47,390 nt of DNA, taken from UBA822 sp036336795. Lineage in GTDB: Bacteria > Gemmatimonadota > Gemmatimonadetes > Longimicrobiales > Gaopeijiaceae. Every line of letters begins with the position of its first letter. Position 1 is the stretch's first letter. Shown one piece after another: positions 16,901-24,171 of the stretch. Position numbers and translations under genes: made by a program. The notes beneath the pieces were generated by a model. It saw only the letters and a program-made list of their open reading frames with translations. It made no database searches and was not told the DNA's origin. The DNA lies in the NCBI GenBank assembly GCA_036336795.1, contig JAYZFL010000019.1, positions 1-47,390 of the forward strand. The letters run 5' to 3'.

Positions 16901-18311
16901 AATCGCGGCTCAGACGCAGCGTCGATCCAAAATTGATGGTGTAGTGACCCTCGATAGGATCACGACCGTTCTGACGCCGAAGGACGACGACGGCAATCAA
17001 TCCAGAATCGTCACGTCTCGGGAAGGCCAGATTGTTCTAAGAACGCCCGAGGGCCAGTTGAGGAGTCGCCTGAATGTTCCCTACGGTGCCACATTGGCAG
17101 TCAAAGAGGGGCAGGAGGTTAAGGCGGGGAGCGAACGCTTAGTAGGGGATCAAGATCAAGATCAAGATCAAGATCAAGATCTTCTCTTCAGCTGGGATCC
17201 CTATTCGGAACCGATTGTCGCGGATGTGGGTGGTGTGGTGCAGTTTGTCGATATCGTCGATGAGCAGACCATGAGGGAAGAGTTGGATGAGTCAACCGGG
17301 CGTCGGCAGCTGATAATCATCGAGGACCGGGGCAAGAAGCTCCACCCGACAATTCAGATTAGAGCGAAGAAAAAGAAGGCAGAGAAACTCCGTGAATTCA
17401 TCTTGCCAGTCGGCGCTTCACTCTCGATCGGCGACGGCGTCGAGGTCAGACCGGGTGATACAATCGCAAAGATCAGCCGAGAGGTCTACAAGACCAGGGA
17501 TATCACGGGCGGCCTACCTCGGGTTGCCGAACTCTTCGAGGCTCGCCGGCCGAAAGATCCGGCGGTTATCACGGAGATCGACGGAGAAGTCAGTTTTGGT
17601 GACATCAAGAGGGGTAAACGCGAGGTTCTCGTGACTCCCGATGCGGATCCAGATGATCAACGTGGTTATCCGGTTCCTGTGGGCAAACACATGCGTGTAC
17701 ACGAGGGTGACCGAGTGCGGGCGGGCGATCGACTTTCAGAGGGGCCAATCAATCCTCACGATATCTTGAAGATTCGCGGCCCTCGGGCTGTCCAAGAGTA
17801 CCTCCTGAATGAAATTCAGGAGGTGTATCGGCTGCAGGGAGTGAAGATCAACGACAAACACATTGGTGTCATCGTCCGTCAAATGCTTCAAAAAGTCCGG
17901 ATCATTGATCCGGGCGAAACGATGCTGCTTGAGGGTGAGAACGTCGACCGTGTTGAGTTTCGGCAGGTGAACCATACGGCGATCCAATCCGGGAAGAAAC
18001 CTGCCCGTTCCGAGCCTCTACTGTTGGGTATCACCAAGGCGAGTCTCACCACTGAATCGTTCATCTCAGCGGCGTCCTTCCAGGAGACGACGAGAGTACT
18101 GACTGACGCCGCGGTTCGCGGAGCGAGGGACGATCTGACCGGTCTCAAAGAGAACATAATCATCGGTCACCTGATTCCGGCAGGAACGGGTGTGCACCGA
18201 TACGATAATGTGGAGTTTATGGTGGAACAGTCATTCTACGAAGAGGAGATCTTGCCGCTAACGGATCCCGGTGAGTTAGTCGTGGGGCTGGAGGAAGCCA
18301 CTGTAGACTGA
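13950..18311 (+). CDS. rpoC: DNA-directed RNA polymerase beta' subunit
   Basis: 1453 residues. The N-terminal zinc ribbon uses Cys68, Cys70, Cys83 and Cys86. The Mg-binding catalytic loop NADFDGD lies at 481-487 with Asp483, Asp485 and Asp487. A second zinc site (CEAKRGLCQKCYG) is near residues 930-942, and the trigger-loop/bridge-helix region is conserved. In the C-terminal part, at residues 1067-1077, is an (Asp-Gln)5-Asp tract encoded by a pure hexanucleotide repeat, within the region of a known lineage-variable insertion. The gene starts 61 bases after rpoB and ends before a 388-base structured gap. Confidence 0.97.
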   Translation: MIDFPRSRDQRAADFDFIQIRIASPEEIRSWSFGEVTKPETINYRSFKPERDGLFCERIFGPVKDWECHCGKFKRIRFRGHVCDRCGVEVTLSKVRRERMGHIELAVPICHIWFFKTLPSQLGYLVGMTLRDLERVVYYASYVVTVPGKQDVEFLDLLDEDEYYDLRVKSRDQGDEKFKAEIGAEAVRSLLSLLDSPERRIKDRNSDGKGLDRLAQWLRIEIATETSQHRKKKKLKRLKVVDALRNSGGLQGDRNRPEWMIMDVIPVIPPDLRPLVPLDGGRFATSDLNDLYRRVINRNNRLKKLIDMRAPEVILRNEKRMLQEAVDALFDNGRRSKAIRGRGKRPLKSLSDMLKGKQGRFRQNLLGKRVDYSGRSVIVVGPELKLHQCGLPKAMAVELFKPFIIHELEKRGEAETVKRAKKIVERDDPKVYEVLEDIIKDHPVLLNRAPTLHRLGIQAFEPVLVEGKAIRIHPLVCAAFNADFDGDQMAVHVPLSFEAQLEARVLMLSSNNILLPSNGRPVAAPSQDMVIGGYYLTKPSLEISDLEGVAYNSKAPMSARQKAEATLDEFYKDAPRISTFGEVEMGLEVGRLEFGSPCWYWVPKSSALEEEHEGKWLRSTAGRVLFNSIIPEELGFFNQTFSKKELGDLIFECFTTVGLNRTTEFLDHLKDFGFRYATMGGVSVGISDLEVPGEKLEILREAGEQVTRFQKAYGSGFISNGERYNKVIDTWTHANNDVAEAMVNRLERSQNGFNPVYMMMTSGARGNRDQMRQLAGMRGLMAKPQKKLTGGIGEIIESPIKSNFREGLSVVEYFISTHGARKGLADTALKTADAGYLTRRLVDVAQDVTTTEEDCGTILGLDMVALKEGEDIIEPLPDRIVGNVALEDVYDPIDGELLVEADELIEEGAAEAVESAGIQVVKIRSVLTCEAKRGLCQKCYGRNLATMQLVDIGEAVGILAAQSIGEPGTQLTLRTFHIGGTAARIAAQTQRRSKIDGVVTLDRITTVLTPKDDDGNQSRIVTSREGQIVLRTPEGQLRSRLNVPYGATLAVKEGQEVKAGSERLVGDQDQDQDQDQDLLFSWDPYSEPIVADVGGVVQFVDIVDEQTMREELDESTGRRQLIIIEDRGKKLHPTIQIRAKKKKAEKLREFILPVGASLSIGDGVEVRPGDTIAKISREVYKTRDITGGLPRVAELFEARRPKDPAVITEIDGEVSFGDIKRGKREVLVTPDADPDDQRGYPVPVGKHMRVHEGDRVRAGDRLSEGPINPHDILKIRGPRAVQEYLLNEIQEVYRLQGVKINDKHIGVIVRQMLQKVRIIDPGETMLLEGENVDRVEFRQVNHTAIQSGKKPARSEPLLLGITKASLTTESFISAASFQETTRVLTDAAVRGARDDLTGLKENIIIGHLIPAGTGVHRYDNVEFMVEQSFYEEEILPLTDPGELVVGLEEATVD
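17148..17180 (+). repeat. GATCAA hexanucleotide repeat inside rpoC
   Basis: GAT followed by five perfect CAAGAT units, encoding an alternating Asp-Gln tract in beta' (residues 1067-1077). A pure hexamer repeat is prone to slippage that keeps the frame. Confidence 0.95.
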
Positions 18312-18526
18312 TTAGAAGTAATATCCGACACTGTCGTTAAGCGTCAGACAATGTTTTGAAGGATGTTTGGAGTGGCAATTAAATAAACCTTGAAGCATCC
18401 CATTCTCGATTCACGAGGCTCAAGATCCGGGTCCGGTAGGGCACACGCTCCTATGGGTGTCCTCCGGCCTCTTGGCGCCAGCCGACTGAAGAGGCCTCAA
18501 GGGACTCCTAACATCGGCGGTACCAC

Positions 18527-18561
18527 CCCCTAAAGGCCTAGGCCAGGCCTAGGTTTAGGGG
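18527..18561. terminator. Strong 16-pair hairpin after rpoC
   Basis: CCCCTAAA (18527-18534) pairs with TTTAGGGG (18554-18561), and CCTAGGCC (18537-18544) pairs with GGCCTAGG (18546-18553), with a two-base GG bulge. No T-run follows, so it is either a Rho-independent-like end without tail, a transcript stabiliser, or a processing site. Confidence 0.5.
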
Positions 18562-18572
18562 CAGAGCCCCCG

Positions 18573-18602
18573 TTGACACTCTCCCCGTATTTCTCTTAGA
18601 TT
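18573..18602 (+). promoter_or_regulatory. Sigma70-like promoter for rpsL and following genes
   Basis: A perfect TTGACA (18573-18578) is followed after 18 bases by TAGATT (18597-18602, four of six consensus bases). Transcription would begin near 18609, giving a leader of about 90 bases before the rpsL ATG at 18700. It is the best promoter match I find in the window. Confidence 0.6.
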
Positions 18603-18656
18603 TCCCGGTCTATCCAAGGGAGGCGTCCAAAACCATCGGTTACTCTTTTGGCCCCC

Positions 18657-18677
18657 GCGCTTGAAGGCGCTTTTTTT
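18657..18677 (+). terminator. Hairpin plus T7 tract in the rpsL leader (possible attenuator)
   Basis: GCGCT (18657-18661) pairs with GGCGC (18666-18670) around TGAA, followed by seven T (18671-18677). It lies downstream of the proposed promoter and only 22 bases before the rpsL start codon, where a full terminator would block the operon. This suggests conditional termination. The stem is short, so strength is uncertain. Confidence 0.5.
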
Positions 18678-18699
18678 GCTTGTTACAGTTGGGCTCGAC

Positions 18700-19068
18700 A
18701 TGCCTACTATCAATCAACTCGTTCGCAAGGGACGTCGCGAACTCCAGAAAAAGAACAAATCCCCTGCCTTGAATAGCAACCCGCAGAAGAGAGGTGTTTG
18801 CACTCGGGTCTACACGACGACCCCGAAGAAGCCCAATTCTGCGTTGCGCAAGGTAGCAAGGGTTCGTCTGACTAACGGGCACGAAGTGACTTCCTATATA
18901 CCTGGCGAGGGTCACAACCTTCAAGAGCACTCGATAGTGTTGATCAGAGGAGGTCGGGTCAAAGATTTGCCCGGTGTGAGATACCACATCGTTCGGGGGG
19001 TACTAGATGCGTCCGGTGTTGACGACCGAAAACAGGGTCGGTCGAAGTACGGTGCTAAGCGACGCTAG
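18700..19068 (+). CDS. rpsL: 30S ribosomal protein S12
   Basis: 122 residues from ATG 18700, which gives the conserved MPTINQLVRKGR start; the in-frame TTG at 18661 lies inside a hairpin and is rejected. S12 lies at the decoding centre. The TTTPKKPNSALRK segment (around residues 39-51) has the Lys found in streptomycin-sensitive strains, and the VRYHIVRG loop near 85-95 is intact. First gene of the rpsL-rpsG-fusA block. Expression is probably set by the promoter and hairpin upstream. Confidence 0.97.
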   Translation: MPTINQLVRKGRRELQKKNKSPALNSNPQKRGVCTRVYTTTPKKPNSALRKVARVRLTNGHEVTSYIPGEGHNLQEHSIVLIRGGRVKDLPGVRYHIVRGVLDASGVDDRKQGRSKYGAKRR

Positions 19069-19082
19069 ATGGTGGATAGAGC

Positions 19083-19553
19083 ATGAGTCGAAGAACACGA
19101 GCAGTGCGCCGGGAGCTTCTTCCTGATCCAAGGCACCATTCGACTGAAGTATCGAAGTTCATCAATAACCTCATGGTTGATGGAAAGAAATCACTGGCTG
19201 AGCAGATTTTTTACGGGGCCTTGGATCTGTGTGAAGAGCGTTCTGGTCAGCCAGGCTTGAACACTTTTACGCAGGCGTTGACCAATGCCAAGCCGGCGCT
19301 AGAAGTGAAGAGCCGGCGTGTAGGGGGAGCCACTTATCAGGTTCCCATCGAAGTTCGACCAGACCGCCGTACCGCGCTAGCGAGCCGTTGGCTCATTGGC
19401 TTCGCTCGGAATCGGAGCGAGAAAACGATGGCTGAGCGGCTCGCGCATGAGTTCCTGGCTGCAAGCCGGGGAGAGGGAGCGACCATCAAGAAAAAGGACG
19501 ACACACACCGGATGGCGGAGGCGAACAAAGCGTTCGCCCATTATCGCTGGTAG
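19083..19553 (+). CDS. rpsG: 30S ribosomal protein S7
   Basis: 156 residues, the standard length. The N-terminal MSRRTRAVRREL start, the VKSRRVGGATYQVPIEV segment (around 79-95) and the C-terminal KKKDDTHRMAEANKAFAHYRW-like end are all typical. S7 organises the 3' major domain of 16S rRNA and in some bacteria represses the str operon. It starts 14 bases after rpsL. A 228-base gap separates it from fusA; I find no convincing promoter there. Confidence 0.97.
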   Translation: MSRRTRAVRRELLPDPRHHSTEVSKFINNLMVDGKKSLAEQIFYGALDLCEERSGQPGLNTFTQALTNAKPALEVKSRRVGGATYQVPIEVRPDRRTALASRWLIGFARNRSEKTMAERLAHEFLAASRGEGATIKKKDDTHRMAEANKAFAHYRW

Positions 19554-19781
19554 TCAAATCCGCTTGAGCTTCGGGAGCCGTTAAGGGCGTTCCCAAAGAC
19601 TCAACCATTGTCTCGCGCGAGGGCGTTGGGGCATGAAGCGCGGACGCTGCCGGCGGCACGGATGACGGTGGCTGGAGAAGAAATGCGCTTTCTGCTTCGA
19701 ATCGTTCGTGCGCGTTTTTTATGGAGAATAGTGGAGATTAAGGGAATTTGACGAGTCATGAAAGAGATGGAATCACAATAG

Positions 19782-21890
19782 ATGTCTAGACTTACACCAC
19801 TTCAGCGCCTTCGGAATATCGGTATCATGGCGCACATCGATGCCGGTAAGACGACGACCACGGAGCGCGTTTTGTACTATACTGGTCGGCTCCATCGAGT
19901 GGGCGAAGTCCATGAGGGTGCCGCGACCATGGATTGGATGGAGCAGGAGCAGGAACGCGGTATCACAATCACCTCTGCCGCTACCACGTGTCACTGGGAG
20001 AAGTGCGGTACCAAATACCGGATCAATATTATCGATACCCCCGGGCACGTGGATTTCACGGCTGAGGTAGAGCGATCGCTCCGAGTTCTAGACGGAGCGG
20101 TCGCTGTTTTTTGCGCCGTAGGTGGTGTGGAGCCCCAATCTGAAACTGTTTGGAGACAGGCCGACAGGTATGGTGTCCCACGAATCGCCCTTGTCAACAA
20201 AATGGACCGAACCGGAGCTGATTTCGAGAACGTCATTGCCATGATGAGGGACAGACTCGGAGCGAACGCCTTCGCGGTGCAGTATCCTCTTGGCGAAGGC
20301 GATCTTTTTACAGGAATCGTGGACATCGTTCGTCAGAAGGCTTTCCACTATCAGGACGAGTTGGGTTCCGTTGTGGAGGAAGGCGAAGTGCCCGACTCTC
20401 TGCTAGAGAAGGTTGCGACTCTAAGACAGGAAATTGTAGAGGCGGCTGTTGAGCACGACGACGAGCTGCTGGAGAAATATCTCGGCAGTGAGGAGTTGAC
20501 CTCGGATGAACTTGCCCGTGCAATTCGGTCTGCAACGATCTCTGGGAAGATCTTCCCGGTGTTTTGTGGCTCCGCTTTCAAGAACAAGGGAATTCAATCC
20601 ATGCTGGATGGGGTCATTGACTATCTTCCCTCTCCCTTGGATATCCCTCCCATCCAGGGCCATCTGCCTCAGCATCACGAGACGCATGAGGTGAGAGAAG
20701 CCAGTGATGACGCACCCTTCAGTGCTCTGGCGTTCAAAATCATGACAGATTCCTACGTCGGAAAACTGACCTATGTGCGTGTGTATTCGGGGTCTCTTCC
20801 AGCCGGGAGCTACATCCTCAACTCCACCAAAGGTCGTAAAGAACGGGTTGGCCGATTACTACAGATGCACGCAAACAAGCGAGAAGAGCGTGATGAGGTA
20901 TTTGCCGGTGACATTGCGGCGGTCATCGGACTCAAGAATGTCAAGACCGGAGATACGCTTTGCCAGCCGGACCAGGCGATCATTCTCGAAGCGATGACGT
21001 TCCCGGAGCCGGTGATCTCGGTGGCGATCGAACCCAAGACGGTGGCGGACCAGGACAAGTTGTCTGCTGGGCTTGTCAAACTTGCAGATGAGGACCCAAC
21101 CTTCCGCATCCACACCGACGATGAGACGGGTCAGACGATCATCAGTGGAATGGGTGAGTTGCACTTGGAGATTATCGTCGACCGGCTTCGGCGTGAATTT
21201 GGAGTCGAAGCCAACGTCGGACGTCCACATGTGTCCTACCGAGAAACCATCCGTGATCGCTCAGAGAAAATTGTGGGCAAGTTCGTGCGTCAGACTGGGG
21301 GGCGGGGACAGTATGGACATGTTGTCATCAATGTCGAGCCGTTGGGCTCAGGCTCGGGATTCGTATTCGAAGATCTCGTCAAAGGTGGTGTGATCCCACG
21401 AGAGTATATCAGTTCGGTAGAACAAGGGATTGAGGAGGCGTTGCAGACTGGGATCCTGGCTGGCTACCCGGTGATTGACCTCAAAGTCGAGTTGATCGAT
21501 GGCTCCTATCACGATGTAGACTCGAGTGAAATGGCTTTTAAGATCGCCGGGTCCATGGCGATCAAGGACGGAATCCGGCGCTCGAAACCTGTTCTCCTGG
21601 AGCCCATCATGGATGTTGAAGTGGTGACACCTTCCGATTACATGGGCGACATCATAGGAGACCTCTCGTCCCGCCGAGGTAAGATTGGAGGGATGGCCGA
21701 TCGGGGTGACGCACAGGTAATCGGAGCTAGCGTGCCTCTGGGGGAGATGTTCGGGTATGCGACGACCCTTCGCTCATTGAGTCAGGGACGGGCAGTATAT
21801 ACGATGCAGTTCGCGTGCTACGAGGAAGTACCGAAGAACAGGGCCGACGAGATCATCAACGCCAACGGTGGGGGCGGTAGACATGGATAG
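19782..21890 (+). CDS. fusA: Elongation factor G
   Basis: 702-residue translocation GTPase. G1 is AHIDAGKT (17-24), DTPGH (85-89) carries the catalytic His89, and NKMD (139-142) gives guanine specificity. Domains II to V follow with the usual length and the GGRGQYGHVV segment of domain IV. The upstream ribosome binding site is weak. The stop codon (21888-21890) lies inside the first codons of rpsJ, so fusA and rpsJ are directly coupled, and the tuf gene usual between them is absent. Confidence 0.97.
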   Translation: MSRLTPLQRLRNIGIMAHIDAGKTTTTERVLYYTGRLHRVGEVHEGAATMDWMEQEQERGITITSAATTCHWEKCGTKYRINIIDTPGHVDFTAEVERSLRVLDGAVAVFCAVGGVEPQSETVWRQADRYGVPRIALVNKMDRTGADFENVIAMMRDRLGANAFAVQYPLGEGDLFTGIVDIVRQKAFHYQDELGSVVEEGEVPDSLLEKVATLRQEIVEAAVEHDDELLEKYLGSEELTSDELARAIRSATISGKIFPVFCGSAFKNKGIQSMLDGVIDYLPSPLDIPPIQGHLPQHHETHEVREASDDAPFSALAFKIMTDSYVGKLTYVRVYSGSLPAGSYILNSTKGRKERVGRLLQMHANKREERDEVFAGDIAAVIGLKNVKTGDTLCQPDQAIILEAMTFPEPVISVAIEPKTVADQDKLSAGLVKLADEDPTFRIHTDDETGQTIISGMGELHLEIIVDRLRREFGVEANVGRPHVSYRETIRDRSEKIVGKFVRQTGGRGQYGHVVINVEPLGSGSGFVFEDLVKGGVIPREYISSVEQGIEEALQTGILAGYPVIDLKVELIDGSYHDVDSSEMAFKIAGSMAIKDGIRRSKPVLLEPIMDVEVVTPSDYMGDIIGDLSSRRGKIGGMADRGDAQVIGASVPLGEMFGYATTLRSLSQGRAVYTMQFACYEEVPKNRADEIINANGGGGRHG

Positions 21891-22188
21891 GATTCGAATC
21901 AGGCTGAAGGCGTTCGATCATTGGATCGTGGATCAAACTGCGGCGGATATCGTGCGGACGGCACAGAAGACTGGTGCAAGTGTGCGGGGTCCGATTCCTC
22001 TGCCGACGCGACGGGAGCGATGGACAGTGCTTCGCTCGCCACATATCGACAAGAAGAGCCGCGAGCAGTTCGAATTACGCACGCACAAGAGGCTCATCGA
22101 TATCGTGGACAGTCGTCCGCAGACGGTTGACGCGCTTACGAAGTTGGATCTTCCCGCTGGTGTTGATGTCGAGATTAAGGTCGATTAG
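21883..22188 (+). CDS. rpsJ: 30S ribosomal protein S10
   Basis: 101 residues from ATG 21883. The conserved start MDRIRIRLKAFDHWIVDQ supports this over the earlier in-frame GTG at 21868. S10 also serves as NusE in antitermination, binding the NusG KOW domain. The segment GPIPLPTRRERWTVLRSPH (41-59) is conserved. It overlaps the end of fusA by eight bases, joining the str block to the S10 block without a promoter gap. Confidence 0.97.
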   Translation: MDRIRIRLKAFDHWIVDQTAADIVRTAQKTGASVRGPIPLPTRRERWTVLRSPHIDKKSREQFELRTHKRLIDIVDSRPQTVDALTKLDLPAGVDVEIKVD

Positions 22189-22206
22189 GGATCTGGGAAT
22201 GAAAAC

Positions 22207-22824
22207 ATGGCTGGACTAATTGGAAGAAAAATTGGCATGACCCGCCTCTTCGATGAGGTAGGAATGGCGCTCTCTGTTACGGTCGTGGAGGCTGGGCCGT
22301 GTCCTGTGCTCCAGATTAAGAGTGTCGATACTGATGGTTATGCTGCTGTTCAGTTGGGATTTGGAGCTAAGAAGGATTCGCGGGCGAGCAGTGCGGAGAA
22401 AGGGCACGCGGCCAAAGCGGGCATCGGAGTTGCTCCTCGGGTCATACGCGAATTTCTGATGAGGGACGGAGACGAATACGAGCTTGGACAGTCACTCACC
22501 GTTGAGCTCTTCAAAGCGGGTGAGTCGGTCCAGGTGACCGGGCTCTCCAAGGGACGTGGATTTCAGGGTGTAGTGAAGCGCTGGGGCTTCGCCGGTCGGC
22601 CTGCTTCCCATGGGCACCCGATGTCACGAACTCCCGGATCAATGGGGCCAGGCACGGATCCATCTCGGGTGATCAAGGGAAAGAAGCTTCCGGGTCGCAT
22701 GGGTGGAACAAGAACGACGATCAGTAATTTAAAGGTGGTCAGAGTGGACTCCGAGAAGAACCTCCTGTTCATTAAGGGTGGACTTCCCGGATCCAGGAAC
22801 AGTCATTTGTTAATACAGAAGTGA
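22207..22824 (+). CDS. rplC: 50S ribosomal protein L3
   Basis: 205 residues, normal length. The N-terminus MAGLIGRKIGMTRLFDE is typical, and the internal loop that reaches towards the peptidyl transferase centre (HGHPMSRTPGSMGPGTDPS region, about 137-155) is present. L3 is one of the first proteins in 50S assembly. It starts 18 bases after rpsJ and is followed three bases later by rplD. Confidence 0.97.
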   Translation: MAGLIGRKIGMTRLFDEVGMALSVTVVEAGPCPVLQIKSVDTDGYAAVQLGFGAKKDSRASSAEKGHAAKAGIGVAPRVIREFLMRDGDEYELGQSLTVELFKAGESVQVTGLSKGRGFQGVVKRWGFAGRPASHGHPMSRTPGSMGPGTDPSRVIKGKKLPGRMGGTRTTISNLKVVRVDSEKNLLFIKGGLPGSRNSHLLIQK

Positions 22825-22827
22825 CAG

Positions 22828-23862
22828 ATGCTTAAAGCACGCCACTACCAGACAGATGGAGCCAAAGGTGGAGAAGAACAGCTGCCGGACTGGCTGTTCG
22901 ACGGTGCGGTAAACGAAAACGTCCTTCACCAAGTGATCAAGGTCCACCTGTTAAATCAGAGGCAAGGTACGGCAGCGGCCAAATCCCGTGGGCAAGTTTC
23001 CGGGGGCTCTCGAAAACCTTGGCGGCAAAAGGGGACGGGAAGAGCTCGTCAGGGGACGATTCGAGCTGTGCAGTGGGCGGGTGGTGGTGTCGCATTTCCA
23101 CCGATACCCCACTCATGGAGACAGCGGGTACCCAAGAAGGTTCGAGCACTAGCACGAAGGTCCGCCCTCAATTTTCGGGCACAGGGCGAGCGGGTCATCC
23201 TCGTCGACTCACTTGAGTTTGACAAACCCAAGACAAAGAAACTTCTGGAGGTTCTCTCGGCCATAGGCGCGGAAGGCAAAGTGCTTCTGCTTACACATGG
23301 TGCGAAGAACAACGTCCACCTATCGTCACGCAACGTAAGAACGTTGGTCGTGCGGCCTTTCGGCGAAGAGTCGGCATACGACATCCTTTGGGCGACCACA
23401 ATCGTGATCGAGAAGATAGCCTTGGACACTGCGGAACCGTCGAAAGCACACCGGGCGGCAATGGTGTCCCGAGCACGGGGCGAGCCAGAAGTTCGGGCCC
23501 ATGAACGAGCGGCTGAAGAAGGGCGTGCGCAGCGCCGTAAGGATCGACGGAGTCACAAGAACAAAGCAGACAAACTGACGCCGGAATCGAAGGTGTCACC
23601 GACGGCTAAGCCTGCGAAAACGACGGACGAGGAAAAAGTGACGCCAAAGGCAAAGGCAAGCCTTGAGGCAGAGGTAGATGGGAAAGACGCTTCCTCGGTC
23701 GCGCTTCCCAAGGTGGCTGATCTCGTTGAGTTTCTGATGGAGTTCGACTCCGCTGCAGCCGTCGATACCTTGAGGTCCCGTGATAACCGTAAGACAGCGC
23801 AAGCTCTCTACGAGGCCCGGTTACGGGAGATTACGAATGAGAGGGAGGGTGATGATGCGTGA
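22828..23862 (+). CDS. rplD: 50S ribosomal protein L4 with about 140-residue C-terminal extension
   Basis: 344 residues. Residues 1 to about 202 match L4, including the exit-tunnel loop with SGGSRKPWRQKGTGRARQG (58-76) and the conserved C-terminal core. Typical L4 is about 200-210 residues. The extra part (about 203-344) begins with a basic Arg/Ala/Glu-rich helix-forming run, passes through a Lys/Pro/Thr/Glu low-complexity linker (about 245-290) and ends in a more regular, probably helical segment (about 292-340). No known domain is recognised. It overlaps the start of rplW. Confidence 0.95.
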   Translation: MLKARHYQTDGAKGGEEQLPDWLFDGAVNENVLHQVIKVHLLNQRQGTAAAKSRGQVSGGSRKPWRQKGTGRARQGTIRAVQWAGGGVAFPPIPHSWRQRVPKKVRALARRSALNFRAQGERVILVDSLEFDKPKTKKLLEVLSAIGAEGKVLLLTHGAKNNVHLSSRNVRTLVVRPFGEESAYDILWATTIVIEKIALDTAEPSKAHRAAMVSRARGEPEVRAHERAAEEGRAQRRKDRRSHKNKADKLTPESKVSPTAKPAKTTDEEKVTPKAKASLEAEVDGKDASSVALPKVADLVEFLMEFDSAAAVDTLRSRDNRKTAQALYEARLREITNEREGDDA

Positions 23863-24166
23863 TGTCTATGACGTGATTTTCTCCCCTGTGGTTACAGAGA
23901 AGTCTGCGGCTGCACTTGAGGAGAACAACGTCTACACCTTCATCGTGAATCGCGACGCGAACAAAATCGAGATCTCCAGAGCTGTCGAGAAGCTGTGGGA
24001 CGTTAGGGTCAGCGATGTTCGTACCATGCGCTATGCCGGAAAGGAAAAGAGGGCCTTCATGGGACGGATGAGCAGGAGCCCCAAGGTTGGTCATCGGTCC
24101 GGGTTTAAGAAGGCCGTTGTTGAGCTTGTCGAAGGTGACCACATTGAGTTCTACGAGGCCGGATAA
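23852..24166 (+). CDS. rplW: 50S ribosomal protein L23
   Basis: 104 residues from ATG 23852 (a second ATG follows at once), after a GAGGGAGGG ribosome binding site. The SPVVTEKSAAALEENN motif (11-26) is the L23 signature, and the AGKEKRAFMGRMSR loop is conserved. L23 sits at the tunnel exit and docks trigger factor, SRP and SecYEG. The start overlaps the last 11 bases of rplD, implying translational coupling through the unusual L4 tail. Confidence 0.96.
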   Translation: MMRDVYDVIFSPVVTEKSAAALEENNVYTFIVNRDANKIEISRAVEKLWDVRVSDVRTMRYAGKEKRAFMGRMSRSPKVGHRSGFKKAVVELVEGDHIEFYEAG

Positions 24167-24171
24167 AGCTT

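Larger units (their letters stand above)
18312..18699. other. Structured intergenic region rpoC to rpsL
   Basis: No gene is seen in these 388 bases. In order it contains GGCCTCTT (18466-18473) pairing with AAGAGGCC (18489-18496), a very strong hairpin (18527-18561), a sigma70-like promoter (18573-18602) and a short hairpin with a T-run (18657-18677) just before rpsL. It looks like the boundary between the rpoBC transcript and the str-S10 transcript. Confidence 0.6.

Noticed and set aside
18661..18699. In-frame TTG start for rpsL at 18661
   Set aside because: It lies inside a hairpin and the extra residues do not belong to S12; ATG 18700 gives the conserved start.
19554..19781. Promoter for fusA, for example TTGACG at 19748
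   Set aside because: No acceptable -10 lies at a usual distance; the possible element would overlap the start codon.
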